Shown: piece by piece, positions 24,762-32,866 of the stretch | Layout: the number at the start of each line of letters is the position of its first letter | Position numbering within the stretch: the stretch's first letter is position 1 | From: an uncultured Clostridia bacterium | Lineage (GTDB): Bacteria; Bacillota; Clostridia; Christensenellales; UBA1242 | DNA: 64,000 nt | Reading direction: 5' to 3' | Assembly (NCBI GenBank): GCA_934746515.1 | Contig: CAKVFH010000002.1 | Location: 99,954 to 163,953, forward strand | Made by a program: the position numbers and the translations under genes | Notes under the pieces: model-generated | Told to the model about the DNA's origin: nothing | Database searches by the model: none | The model's input: the letters and a program-made list of their open reading frames with translations, nothing else

Positions 24762-24912
24762 TAATGATATTGTTCGTTGCACTCTCAATGATATTACTCG
24801 CTGCGCTCATAATGATATAATATTTCCTTCAATCGTTTTGCTATAGCAAAATATCATTGCTTTAGCAATATCATTCGTGAAACGAATATCATTTCCGTTT
24901 GGAAATATCATT
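24762..24912. repeat. Array of small hairpins separated by AATGATATT
   Basis: Read on the minus strand, the second half is a row of 4-6 base-pair hairpins (TTCC/GGAA, CGT/ACG, GCT/AGC, TTGC/GCAA), each followed by AATGATATT; the first half on the plus strand carries the same AATGATATT every 24 bases, separated by GTTCGTTGCACTCTC and ACTCGCTGCGCTCAT. The unit is repeated but the stems differ in sequence with both sides changed together. No protein frame accounts for this. Confidence 0.7.
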
Positions 24913-24955
24913 GTAAGCAAAAAGCAAAGCCTTTGCGACTTTGCTTTTGCTTACT
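24913..24955. repeat. Long stem-loop after the hairpin array
   Basis: GTAAGCAAAAAGCAAAG pairs with CTTTGCTTTTGCTTAC (one bulge), nine-base loop. It closes the hairpin array and is followed by the 53-base repeat. Confidence 0.7.
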
Positions 24956-25008
24956 TGTGTGTATACAACCAAAAGTCTTTTTTTGATTATTTTTCTTTGA
25001 TTTTGCGA
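24956..25008 (+). repeat. 53-base direct repeat, copy 1
   Basis: Runs from TGTGTGTATACAACC to TTTTGCGA. Copy 2 at 25928-25980 differs at three of 53 positions. Both copies are in the same orientation and enclose the S51 gene. Confidence 0.85.
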
Positions 25009-25151
25009 CTGATTTTGATTATCACACACTTTTTGATTATTTTAGATTTTTTGCTGTTTAATTTTACGACAGCATTTTTTGATTTTGCGAAATCAAAATC
25101 ATTTTTGTTTTAAACTATCTCCAACTCATTTTTTTTAATAATTGTGTTCTC
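25009..25151. other. AT-rich spacer before the S51 gene
   Basis: Contains further fragments of TTTTGATTAT, but no open frame with a ribosome binding site; nothing else supported. Confidence 0.4.
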
Positions 25152-25751
25152 CTATACATCGTATACAAAAAAATCATTATCTTGCACTCTTGTTATCTTG
25201 ATATGGTATTCTTTTTCGTAACTCAAAACTCTTTCTTTCATTTCATTACTTGTTTTATTCCAATGTGGAAAAAAGTTTATTTTTACAATTCCAAGACCTT
25301 TATATGAAGGCAATTCGATATCATATTTAGGCTTTGTTCCTTTTTTTAAATCATAAATCCATTTAAGGTCTGTACCAAATATCATTGAGCCTGCGCTCTC
25401 GCCAATTATGTTGCCACCATTTTTCAAATATGTAATAAAAGCACTTTTTAAATCACATTTTTGAATTAATTCAAAGAAAGGTGCGAGATCTCCTCCTGTG
25501 ATATAAACTATGTCATAATCTCCCAACTCTTTAATGTTGTTTTCGGTTAATGAAATTTGAGTTACTGACTTTGCTATTTTAGAAAAATTATCTTTTATGA
25601 TAGGCACGCCTTTTAGATTACTTCCTGTTAAGGTTGCATTATCGACCAAGAGAACTTTTTTATTTCTAGAAAATGCTTCTATTATTTCATCGCATTCCTT
25701 ACCTCTTTGTCCGTTCAAATAACCACCAGATGTTAATATCAACTTTCCCAT
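25152..25751 (-). CDS. S51 (peptidase E-like) family protein
   Basis: A 199-residue protein starting MGKLILTSGGYLNG, with YITGGDLAPF, the nucleophile elbow IIGESAGSMIFGTD and the histidine-bearing INFFPHWNKTS, all in the order of peptidase E. AAGGAGAGATATTTT precedes the chosen ATG. It is more typical of the family than the paralogue at 12854-13555. It lies between two copies of a 53-base repeat and near an IS, so it may be an accessory gene, perhaps a salvaged dipeptidase; the substrate cannot be read. Confidence 0.85.
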   Translation of the reverse strand: MGKLILTSGGYLNGQRGKECDEIIEAFSRNKKVLLVDNATLTGSNLKGVPIIKDNFSKIAKSVTQISLTENNIKELGDYDIVYITGGDLAPFFELIQKCDLKSAFITYLKNGGNIIGESAGSMIFGTDLKWIYDLKKGTKPKYDIELPSYKGLGIVKINFFPHWNKTSNEMKERVLSYEKEYHIKITRVQDNDFFVYDV

Positions 25752-25927
25752 AAAATATCTCTCCTTTTGCATTATAGCATATTTTTGTTTGTTTTATAGC
25801 GTTTATATTATAGTTTATCAAAAATATTAGTATAATAAACCAATTTATTTTGCTTTCGCTTATAAATTTGGTGTTGTATTCACAATAAAAAGCATTCCAT
25901 AAATGAAGGCTTTTTACTTAGTTTATA

Positions 25928-25980
25928 TGTGTGTGTACAATCAAAAGTCTTTTTTTGATTATTTTTCTTTGCTTTTGCGA
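25928..25980 (+). repeat. 53-base direct repeat, copy 2
   Basis: From TGTGTGTGTACAATC to TTTTGCGA; matches 24956-25008 at 50 of 53 bases. Confidence 0.85.
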
Positions 25981-26036
25981 TTTCTTTGATTTTTTTAATT
26001 CTTTTGATTTATGGTGGTATAATCATAAGTTTTCTT

Positions 26037-26984
26037 TTATTCTACAATGTTGCGATTATCACTCATTGAAATAATTTTTTCATATGTTAATTTATCTATA
26101 TTTATAGGTTTAATTTCTAATAAGTTATTATTAATTGCTGGCATAAATGTCTGTCTTACTGTCTCAAAATCAGCTTCTGGATTTCTTCTATATTTTACTA
26201 AGTCGTGTTCCAATATTGGAACAATTAAAATAAGTTTTGCGTTTTTACCTGTTGCCTTTTTGTAAAAGTATATTTTATTAAGAATATAGTAAATCATAAA
26301 TATACTTGGAGAATACGCTGTAAATTGCGATTTTATTTCTAAAAAACATTCACAATCATTTTGAACGAAATATCCATCAAATCTAATATTTTTTTCCATA
26401 ATAGGATCAAAACCTATCATTCCTTCTTTAAATTGCATATCTTTAAAAATTTTATTTTTATCAATATTTAATTCATTTACTACTTTATCATAAGCATATT
26501 TCTCAAAATTTCTAAAAAATAATCTTCTATTATGCAAATCGTTACTTAAATCTCTTTCAGCTTCAATTGCATCTTCATCTTTTTGTTCAGATTTATTTTT
26601 TTCATCAATATCAGAAGCTTTTTCAACACCAAGCGATTTTTCATAATCACTACTTAAGATAATATTTTGTGTATTACTTTGCTTTGTTATGAAATTAATT
26701 TGTGCTATTAATTGATTTCTTAAAGTTTCATTCTCCTTTTTTGATCTTTCCAAGTCTTGATCTGTTTCTTTCAGTTTTTTCTTTAAACTGATAAGATTTC
26801 CGATACTAAAGCTGTCAAACATTTCAGATAAAACAAGGATAATAAGTAATGCAGTACAAATAATAATTCCACCAGTTATTACAAACTTTTGCTCAGAAAG
26901 CAAAAATGATATTATTATAAGCGTAGCAAGAAATAAACTTAAAATTACAATTAAAATTCGTGTAAATATATTTTTATTATTCAT
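26037..26984 (-). CDS. Membrane-anchored coiled-coil protein with nuclease-like domain
   Basis: A 315-residue protein: two membrane helices (about residues 9-30 and 36-55), a coiled coil (about residues 65-105), an acidic linker and a C-terminal domain. In that domain, NIRFDGYFVQNDCECFLEIK has the D...ExK pattern of PD-(D/E)XK nucleases and is followed by a long helix, then ILIVPILEHDL. This would be a membrane-tethered nuclease, resembling the general plan of some phage-defence proteins. The catalytic reading is inference; the membrane-coil-globular layout is seen directly. AGAGGTTAT precedes the ATG. Confidence 0.55.
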   Translation of the reverse strand: MNNKNIFTRILIVILSLFLATLIIISFLLSEQKFVITGGIIICTALLIILVLSEMFDSFSIGNLISLKKKLKETDQDLERSKKENETLRNQLIAQINFITKQSNTQNIILSSDYEKSLGVEKASDIDEKNKSEQKDEDAIEAERDLSNDLHNRRLFFRNFEKYAYDKVVNELNIDKNKIFKDMQFKEGMIGFDPIMEKNIRFDGYFVQNDCECFLEIKSQFTAYSPSIFMIYYILNKIYFYKKATGKNAKLILIVPILEHDLVKYRRNPEADFETVRQTFMPAINNNLLEIKPINIDKLTYEKIISMSDNRNIVE

Positions 26985-27127
26985 ATAACCTCTATGTTTT
27001 TGTTTTTTTTTAATTATAACATAAAATCCAAAATTATCACATTATTTTACACAAAAATATATATTATTTTTAAACTAATATCAATGCTAAAAATACAACA
27101 AATAATTAATTAAAACATAAATTTAGT

Positions 27128-28360
27128 TGTTAGCTTGCCTACTTTTGATATCATGATATAATAATAAAAAACTAATGGAACTTCAATGAAAAAGTATACG
27201 ATCAAATTCAAAGAAATAATTATAAAGGAATATAAAAATGGGACAAGTTACAGGGAAATTAAGAAAAAGTATAATGTACCAAAAACTTGTCTTTATGATT
27301 GGTTAAAATTATATTCCATAAAAGTTCATAAAGATGAAAAGATTTTTACATACGAACAATATGAAGATTTGCAGAAAAAGTTTGAAAAAGTATCTAGAGA
27401 ACTTGAAATTATAAAACTTTCTCATTGTTTTGCCGACTCTCCAAGGAAACAAAAAGAAGAAGCAATTGAAAAACTAATGGATAAATTCCCAGTAAAAGAA
27501 ATGTGTAGAGTTTTGAATTTGCCCACTGGCACATTTTATAACTATCATCTTCGTAGAGTTAAAATCACACAAAATCAAATTCGAGATGAATATCTAAAAG
27601 GTGAAATTCTTAAAATTTTTAATGAATCAGGTCAACGGTTTGGCACTCCAAAAATAACTGCAAAACTATCAACATTAGGAATAAAAACTACAAAGAGTAA
27701 AGTTTCAAATTTAATGAAACAAATGAACATAAAAAGTAAACAATGTAAAAAACGAACATTTGAAAAGACTCAAGGTAAACTTCCTTATTGTAGGAATTAT
27801 CTTAAAAGACAATTTGAACAAAACAAACCAGACAAGTTTTGGGTTGGAGATATTACTGCAATTTTTATTAAAAACAATAAGTTTTATCTGTGCGTGATTT
27901 TGGACTTGTTTTCAAGAAAAGTTATCGCATATAGATTATCCAGTCAAAACAATAATAATTTATCTATCAACACTTTTAAAGATGCCTTCGAAATAAGAAA
28001 TCGTCCTACTGACCTATGTTTTCACAGCGACCAAGGAACGAATTATACAAGTCATGAATATAGGGATTTACTCAAAGCCTTAAAAGTAAAACAATCATTT
28101 TCAAGCAAAGCCAACCCATACGACAATGCCGTAGTAGAATCATTCTTCTCAAATTTTAAGCGAGAAGAAATAAATCATCATAGCTACGAGTATTTTGAAG
28201 AATTGCAAGAATCTGTTAAGGAATATATGAACTATTACAATGATTACAGACCACATTCCAGTCTAAAAAATAAAACACCCAACCAAGTCGAAAACGACTA
28301 TAAGTTGAGTGTTCTTGCCGAACTTTCCGTCTGAAAAGTTATCAGACTTCAAGTCCAACA
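27128..28360 (+). mobile_element. IS3-family insertion sequence
   Basis: Single long transposase gene with imperfectly matching ends: TGTTAGCTTGCC... on the left and, on the other strand, TGTTGGACTTGA... on the right. No clean target-site duplication is visible, so the exact limits are approximate. The right end lies four bases from the end of tmRNA. Confidence 0.55.
27186..28334 (+). CDS. IS3-family transposase, fused single frame
   Basis: A 382-residue DDE transposase. N-terminal helix-turn-helix (SYREIKKKYNVPKTCLYDWL), a leucine-rich coil, then the integrase core with Asp in VGDITAIFI, Asp in HSDQGTNYTS and Glu in DNAVVESFFSNFKRE, ending YNDYRPHSSLKNKTP. In classical IS3 elements two frames are joined by -1 frameshifting; here the DNA-binding and catalytic parts are in one frame, with no break. 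It looks intact and potentially active. AATGGAAC is a weak ribosome binding site. Confidence 0.93.
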   Translation: MKKYTIKFKEIIIKEYKNGTSYREIKKKYNVPKTCLYDWLKLYSIKVHKDEKIFTYEQYEDLQKKFEKVSRELEIIKLSHCFADSPRKQKEEAIEKLMDKFPVKEMCRVLNLPTGTFYNYHLRRVKITQNQIRDEYLKGEILKIFNESGQRFGTPKITAKLSTLGIKTTKSKVSNLMKQMNIKSKQCKKRTFEKTQGKLPYCRNYLKRQFEQNKPDKFWVGDITAIFIKNNKFYLCVILDLFSRKVIAYRLSSQNNNNLSINTFKDAFEIRNRPTDLCFHSDQGTNYTSHEYRDLLKALKVKQSFSSKANPYDNAVVESFFSNFKREEINHHSYEYFEELQESVKEYMNYYNDYRPHSSLKNKTPNQVENDYKLSVLAELSV

Positions 28361-28364
28361 CACT

Positions 28365-28729
28365 TGGTGGAGGTGGCGAGGGTTGAACTCGCGTCCAGAA
28401 AGAGAACCATTACCCCTTCTACATGTGATAGTTTGTTTTGTGATTTCATTAGAGTGTTTAAACAAACAAAATTCAATCTAACTATTTGATTTTATCTCGA
28501 ATTTTGACGCATCAAAATCATCAGAATTCATCCCACATAGTTTAACAACAACGCATGGTCTGTGAGAAACCATGAATTGCCGTGTAGCTTAAATTAAGCT
28601 GCAATTGCTGCATCAGCAGCAACAAAATCGCTTTCTGCGTTTATTTTTTTCCAATTTTTAATGTAGTTTGGGCTACACACATGCTTATAAATAATGTTTC
28701 TGTCTCCCTGTCGAAACCGAAACACCCCC
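28365..28729 (-). ncRNA. ssrA: tmRNA (transfer-messenger RNA)
   Basis: Minus-strand RNA of 365 bases. Acceptor stem GGGGGTG pairs with CACCTCC, followed by A and an encoded CCA; the 3' part GAGTTCAACCCTCGCCACC is the T-arm. The 5' end GGGGGTGTTTCGGTTTCGAC is typical. The tag frame begins after AAAAAATAAAC, similar to the AUAGUC-GCA context in other tmRNAs, and codes AESDFVAADAAIAA then TAA (an Ala is added from the charged tmRNA). It follows smpB by 13 bases on the same strand. Rescues stalled ribosomes. Confidence 0.97.
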
Positions 28730-28742
28730 ATGAATGAAATAA

Positions 28743-29189
28743 TTAACCTTGTTTAATTTGTCTTTCAGCATATCTCTTCAAATCTGACTTCATCAAATCT
28801 TGGCGTTTATCATACAAATGTTTTCCTTTTGCAAGCGCAATTTCAACTTTGACTTTATTTTTATCGTTAAAGTACATTTTTGTTGGAATAATTGTAAGAC
28901 CTTGCGTTTTTATTTTCTTTTCAAATTTGAAAATTTCTGAATTATTCAAGAGAAGTTTTCTTGTTCTTCTTTCGTCTGGAGCAAATGAAGATGTTTTTTC
29001 GAATTGCGAAATAAACGCATTCAAAAGATACGCTTCACCGCCACGAATAACAACATAGCTATCTTTTAAGTTGCATTTTCCTGCACGAAGTGACTTAACT
29101 TCACTGCCCACAAGCACAATTCCCGCTTCAGTAAACTCTTCCAAAAAATAGTTATGTTTTGCTTCTCTATTTTCAGTTATTATTTTCAT
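28743..29189 (-). CDS. smpB: SsrA-binding protein
   Basis: A 148-residue partner of tmRNA that places its tail in the decoding centre. NREAKHNYFLEEFTEAGIVL, SEVKSLRAGKCNLKDSYV and the C-terminal GKHLYDKRQDLMKSDLKRYA are family hallmarks. It is directly followed by ssrA, so the protein and RNA may be made in one transcript. Length and motifs are normal. Confidence 0.97.
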   Translation of the reverse strand: MKIITENREAKHNYFLEEFTEAGIVLVGSEVKSLRAGKCNLKDSYVVIRGGEAYLLNAFISQFEKTSSFAPDERRTRKLLLNNSEIFKFEKKIKTQGLTIIPTKMYFNDKNKVKVEIALAKGKHLYDKRQDLMKSDLKRYAERQIKQG

Positions 29190-29259
29190 ATAACCATATT
29201 AACACAGTTTATGCAATAAATCAAGAATTTACAATAAAAATAAAAAGGTTAAAAAGCTA

Positions 29260-29288
29260 TTGCAATTATGTTGAATTTGTATTATAAT
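29260..29288 (+). promoter_or_regulatory. Promoter of the 29317 gene
   Basis: TTGCAA (29260-29265), 17-base spacer, TATAAT (29283-29288). GGGAGGAG follows as ribosome binding site. Confidence 0.85.
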
Positions 29289-29316
29289 ATAACTATAAAG
29301 TCTAGGGAGGAGTTTT

Positions 29317-30075
29317 ATGAAAAACACTGGAATTGTAAACAATAGACGCGTGGGAGCTGGATACACATGGGCTCAATTGAGACCTGTTTTAGAAACAACT
29401 TTTTACACCAACGCAAATTTTGACTCAACAAAGTCATTTATTTTGCCATTTTCAAATGATTATGCAGATTATTCAACTGGAATTCCTAGAATTTTCCATT
29501 TCCAAGTAATCAAAAATGAAAACATAAAAATTACAAAAGCCAACGGAATTTTGGATTTAGCAATACCTATTCTCCCTGTTGGTTGGGACACTAATTCAAA
29601 ACAAGACATGGATGATTTTGTAAAAAATGCGAAAGATCCTGAAGCTATTAAAAATCAATGCTATGGACTGACCGATAAAGAATATTCCAGAAGAATAAAT
29701 GAAGGAATAGTTGAAGCATACAATTTTATTCTTTTCTCTCTTGCTGAAAGATATGCCGAAGCTCTTAAAAGCGGCGATAAAAATACTGCTGCTTTGATTA
29801 AAAATATGGCAGTTATGCAGGAAAGTGGTTTTAATTTTAATGAATTTTTAAAGCTAATGCAAAATAAATCAAATTATGCGGTTTCTGCTAATCCTCAATT
29901 TGGAACAGCTTATGTTTCTTATTTAAAGGCAAAAGATAAATATCAAGAACTTCTCAATGTTTTGCAAGAATACAGAACCTATGACGCTAAAAATGAAATT
30001 AAAGATCAAAACACAGCTCACACAAAAGCCATGTTTAATAGAACAAGCCCAGTTGAACCACAACCTGGCGAATAA
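29317..30075 (+). CDS. Hypothetical protein
   Basis: A 252-residue soluble protein, no family recognised. Two segments stand out: an N-terminal globular part (YTWAQLRPVLETTFYTNANF, FILPFSNDYADYSTGIPRIF, LDLAIPILPVGWDTN) and a helical C-terminal part, ending with PQPGE. An optimal promoter and a strong GGGAGGAG suggest good expression. It stands alone on the plus strand between smpB and rnr and has its own terminator. The same C-terminal QPGE ends the small protein at 53196-53492. Confidence 0.6.
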   Translation: MKNTGIVNNRRVGAGYTWAQLRPVLETTFYTNANFDSTKSFILPFSNDYADYSTGIPRIFHFQVIKNENIKITKANGILDLAIPILPVGWDTNSKQDMDDFVKNAKDPEAIKNQCYGLTDKEYSRRINEGIVEAYNFILFSLAERYAEALKSGDKNTAALIKNMAVMQESGFNFNEFLKLMQNKSNYAVSANPQFGTAYVSYLKAKDKYQELLNVLQEYRTYDAKNEIKDQNTAHTKAMFNRTSPVEPQPGE

Positions 30076-30110
30076 CATTGTTTTAACTAAATTTAATTAT
30101 TAAAAATAAA

Positions 30111-30138
30111 AACCACGGGAATATCTCGTGGCTTTTTT
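30111..30138 (+). terminator. Terminator of the 29317 gene
   Basis: ACCACGGGA / TCTCGTGGC stem with T-run. Confidence 0.85.
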
Positions 30139-30142
30139 GTAA

Positions 30143-30180
30143 CAAAAAAACCTTAAAGAATTAACTTTAAGGTCTTTTTT
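30143..30180. terminator. Terminator of rnr
   Basis: AAAAACCTTAAAG / CTTTAAGGTCTTTTTT stem, adjacent to the rnr stop; on the minus strand it ends the rnr transcript. Confidence 0.8.
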
Positions 30181-32511
30181 CTATCTTCTTTTCTTATGAG
30201 AGCCATGACGATTTTTATCATGACCAAATTTTGAATGTCTTTCGTTTGATCTATTTCCACCAAAATCGTTTCTTCCATGACGCTTATGATTTCTTTCGCG
30301 ATAATCAGTTGCGCTAATCATCTCTTCATGTTTTTCTTCAACATCTCTATGAAAATTTTCAAGCTCAAAATTAACATGACGAAGCGCAATGTCGGTTGAA
30401 ACAACTCTAATGCTGATTTTGTCACCAATCTTATACACCTTGCCAACGCCAGAAATTGAATATCTTGATTCATTATATTCATAATGTCCTTGTGGAAGTC
30501 GTTCAAGACCCACAAAGCCTTCAACAGTATTGTCAAGCTCAACAAAGAAACCATTTGGCGAAACGCCTGAAATTATGCCTTCAAAAACTTCACCAATTTT
30601 TGTTTGCATAAACTCTGTTGCTTTTTGATCGTCAACTGTTCTCTCTGCTTCTTCAGCTTGTCTTTCGGTTGTGCTTGAATGTTCTGCTGAAGCGGCAGCA
30701 AACTCTTCAAGTTCCTTAATGCGTTTGTTTGTGAGCTTTCCGTCAATCATTTCAGAAATAATTCTGTGAATAGTCAAATCTGGATATCTTCTGATTGGCG
30801 AAGTAAAATGGCAATAATCATGAAGCGCCAAACCGAAGTGACCGAGATTTTCAGTTTCATATCTAGCTTTTTGCATGCTTCGAAGCATAACTTTTGAAAG
30901 TGCTGTTGAATAGTCTTTACCTTCGCTTTCTTTTAACAAAATTTGGAAATCTTTTGGGCTTGGATCTTTGCCTGTTGCGCAGAATTTAAGTCCTAAAGAA
31001 CCCGCAAATGCTTTAAATTTATTTGTTCTTTCAATGGTTGGAATTTCATGCACACGATAAACAAATGGAACTTTCATTTTGTCGAAATGACGAGCAACAA
31101 CTTCGTTTGTTAAAACCATAAATTGCTCAATAATTCTATCTGAAAGGTCTCTTGGTTTTCTGTGAATATCCGCAACAGTGCCGTCTTTGTTTAAAATGAT
31201 TTCAGGTTCTGGAATATCAAAGTCAAGTTGACCTGCATTATTTCTTCTTGTAATCAAAATTTTAGCCAAATCCGCCATCATGAAAAGCATTGGTGCAAGG
31301 TCTTTGTATTGATTCGTGAGTTCTTTGTCGCCTTGCAAAATCTTTGTAACTTTATTGTATGTCATTCTGTATGACGAACGAATAATACCTTTGTTAATTT
31401 TATAATCCAAAACTTTGCCGTCTGGACTAACTTGCATTTCAACTGCCAAAACAAATCTATCTTCGTTTGGATTAAGTGAGCAAATTCCATTTGAAAGTGT
31501 CACTGGAAGCATTGGTAAAACATAGTCTGGAAAATAAACTGATGTGCCACGCTTGAATGCTTCTTCATCAAGTTTTGTGTTTGGTCTAACATAGTGTGAA
31601 ACATCGGCAATGTAAACACCAAGATCATAATTATTGCCATTTTTTGTTACGGAAACTGCATCGTCGAAATCTTTTGCATCGTCACCATCAATGGTTATAA
31701 TCATTCGATTTCTAAAATCTTTTCTATTCTGCTGGTCTTCTTCACTGACAGGAATTGCGACCTTTTTTGCTTCTTCTTCAACTTCTTTTGGAAATTCTTC
31801 AAACAAGTTATAAGAACGGATTATTGAAAGAGTTGTCACGCGGACATCATTTGGGTCGCCCAGAATTTCGCGTACTCTTCCCCTAGCCATTTTGATTGGC
31901 GATGGATAATCCAAAATATCAAGAACAACTTTTGTGTTTGTTTTTGCACCATTCATATCATCTGGAGCAACATAAACACTATCAGCAAATCTTCTATCAT
32001 CAGGCAAAACCGTTGCAACACCATTTTCGTTAATAGTCATGATGCCGACAACAACCTTGTATCCTCTTTCAAGAATTTGCACAACTCTGCCTTCAGGCTT
32101 GCCTTTTGCAACAAGTGGCAAATCGCGCTTATATTTTCTATCTTTTCCTGAAATGCCAACTTCAACCATAACAGTGTCACCATGGCAAGCATCATTCATG
32201 TTTGCCACAGAAATGAAAATATCGCTATCTTTATCCTTTTCTCTTTCAGCTTTAATTGGTCTCGCGAACGCATAATCTTTACTTGTGCCAAGAAGTGTGC
32301 ACTTGATAATTTCTGGCTGATAAACAAGTGCATATTCGCCATTTTTAAGCTTGGTTAGTTTGCCTTTTTTAGCAAGCCCATCAAGCGTTTTTGCAAGTGT
32401 TCTTTTATCAAAGCCATACTCAAGCCCTGTTGCTTTTGCAATATCATTTAAACTAAATTTATTTTTTCTCATTTTGAGAATTTCATTATATACTATTTCA
32501 ACAAAATTCAT
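30181..32511 (-). CDS. rnr: Ribonuclease R
   Basis: A 776-residue 3'-5' exoribonuclease. Order: N-terminal winged helix (residues 1-60), cold-shock OB domains, the RNB catalytic domain with the metal motif DGDDAKDFDDAVSV (about residue 265), the FTSPIRRYPDLTIHR segment, an S1 domain (about residues 640-720), and a basic C-terminal tail rich in His, Arg and Lys. AAGGTGAAG precedes the ATG. RNase R also takes part in tmRNA-linked RNA decay, and smpB-ssrA lie close by. Length is normal. Confidence 0.97.
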   Translation of the reverse strand: MNFVEIVYNEILKMRKNKFSLNDIAKATGLEYGFDKRTLAKTLDGLAKKGKLTKLKNGEYALVYQPEIIKCTLLGTSKDYAFARPIKAEREKDKDSDIFISVANMNDACHGDTVMVEVGISGKDRKYKRDLPLVAKGKPEGRVVQILERGYKVVVGIMTINENGVATVLPDDRRFADSVYVAPDDMNGAKTNTKVVLDILDYPSPIKMARGRVREILGDPNDVRVTTLSIIRSYNLFEEFPKEVEEEAKKVAIPVSEEDQQNRKDFRNRMIITIDGDDAKDFDDAVSVTKNGNNYDLGVYIADVSHYVRPNTKLDEEAFKRGTSVYFPDYVLPMLPVTLSNGICSLNPNEDRFVLAVEMQVSPDGKVLDYKINKGIIRSSYRMTYNKVTKILQGDKELTNQYKDLAPMLFMMADLAKILITRRNNAGQLDFDIPEPEIILNKDGTVADIHRKPRDLSDRIIEQFMVLTNEVVARHFDKMKVPFVYRVHEIPTIERTNKFKAFAGSLGLKFCATGKDPSPKDFQILLKESEGKDYSTALSKVMLRSMQKARYETENLGHFGLALHDYCHFTSPIRRYPDLTIHRIISEMIDGKLTNKRIKELEEFAAASAEHSSTTERQAEEAERTVDDQKATEFMQTKIGEVFEGIISGVSPNGFFVELDNTVEGFVGLERLPQGHYEYNESRYSISGVGKVYKIGDKISIRVVSTDIALRHVNFELENFHRDVEEKHEEMISATDYRERNHKRHGRNDFGGNRSNERHSKFGHDKNRHGSHKKRR

Positions 32512-32622
32512 AACTTCACCTTATACGGCTATTATATATTAAATCTCATTTTTTTTACAACAAAAACAACGCAAGTTGCGATTTTTTGTTTATTTATTTA
32601 ATAACTTTTTTGGCAACTATTA

Positions 32623-32651
32623 TTGACATTATTTTTTTTTGATAATATAAT
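32623..32651 (+). promoter_or_regulatory. mgtE promoter
   Basis: TTGACA (32623-32628), 17-base spacer, TATAAT (32646-32651), just upstream of the M-box. Confidence 0.85.
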
Positions 32652-32663
32652 GATATTGTTATT

Positions 32664-32854
32664 TATTTCGGTAGGTAAGGCTACCAAAGGGATATGGGTT
32701 GCTGCCGTTTAAAAAAGGAGACTTTTTTAATATGGTTTGAACAAATCTTCTCGAATAAACAAGGGAAAATTTAACGCAACTTCACCGCCCTTCGGAGCTA
32801 ACGCTTGAACGGGTAATTTTTTTATTTCCTGCAGGCGTGCAGGGAATTTTTTTT
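32664..32854 (+). promoter_or_regulatory. M-box (ykoK) magnesium riboswitch with terminator
   Basis: CGGTAGGTAAGGCTACC, GATATGGGTTGCTGCCG, AACGCAACTTCACCGCCC and TTCGGAGCTAACGCTTGAAC are the conserved blocks of the M-box in order. A terminator CCTGCA-ggcg-TGCAGG plus T-run (32826-32854) lies just before the mgtE ribosome binding site. In known M-boxes Mg2+ stabilises the aptamer and promotes termination, so mgtE is expected to be repressed at high Mg2+. Confidence 0.95.
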
Positions 32855-32866
32855 AAGGAGAAAAAA

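Noticed and set aside
24762..24955. CRISPR array
   Set aside because: Repeats are only about nine bases, spacers are themselves palindromes, and no cas genes are near.
24877..25113. A 78-residue open frame across the hairpin array and repeat
   Set aside because: It covers repeat DNA and stem-loops, no ribosome binding site.
27120..28365. Target-site duplication for the IS
   Set aside because: The three or four bases outside the proposed ends (AGT and CAC) do not match.
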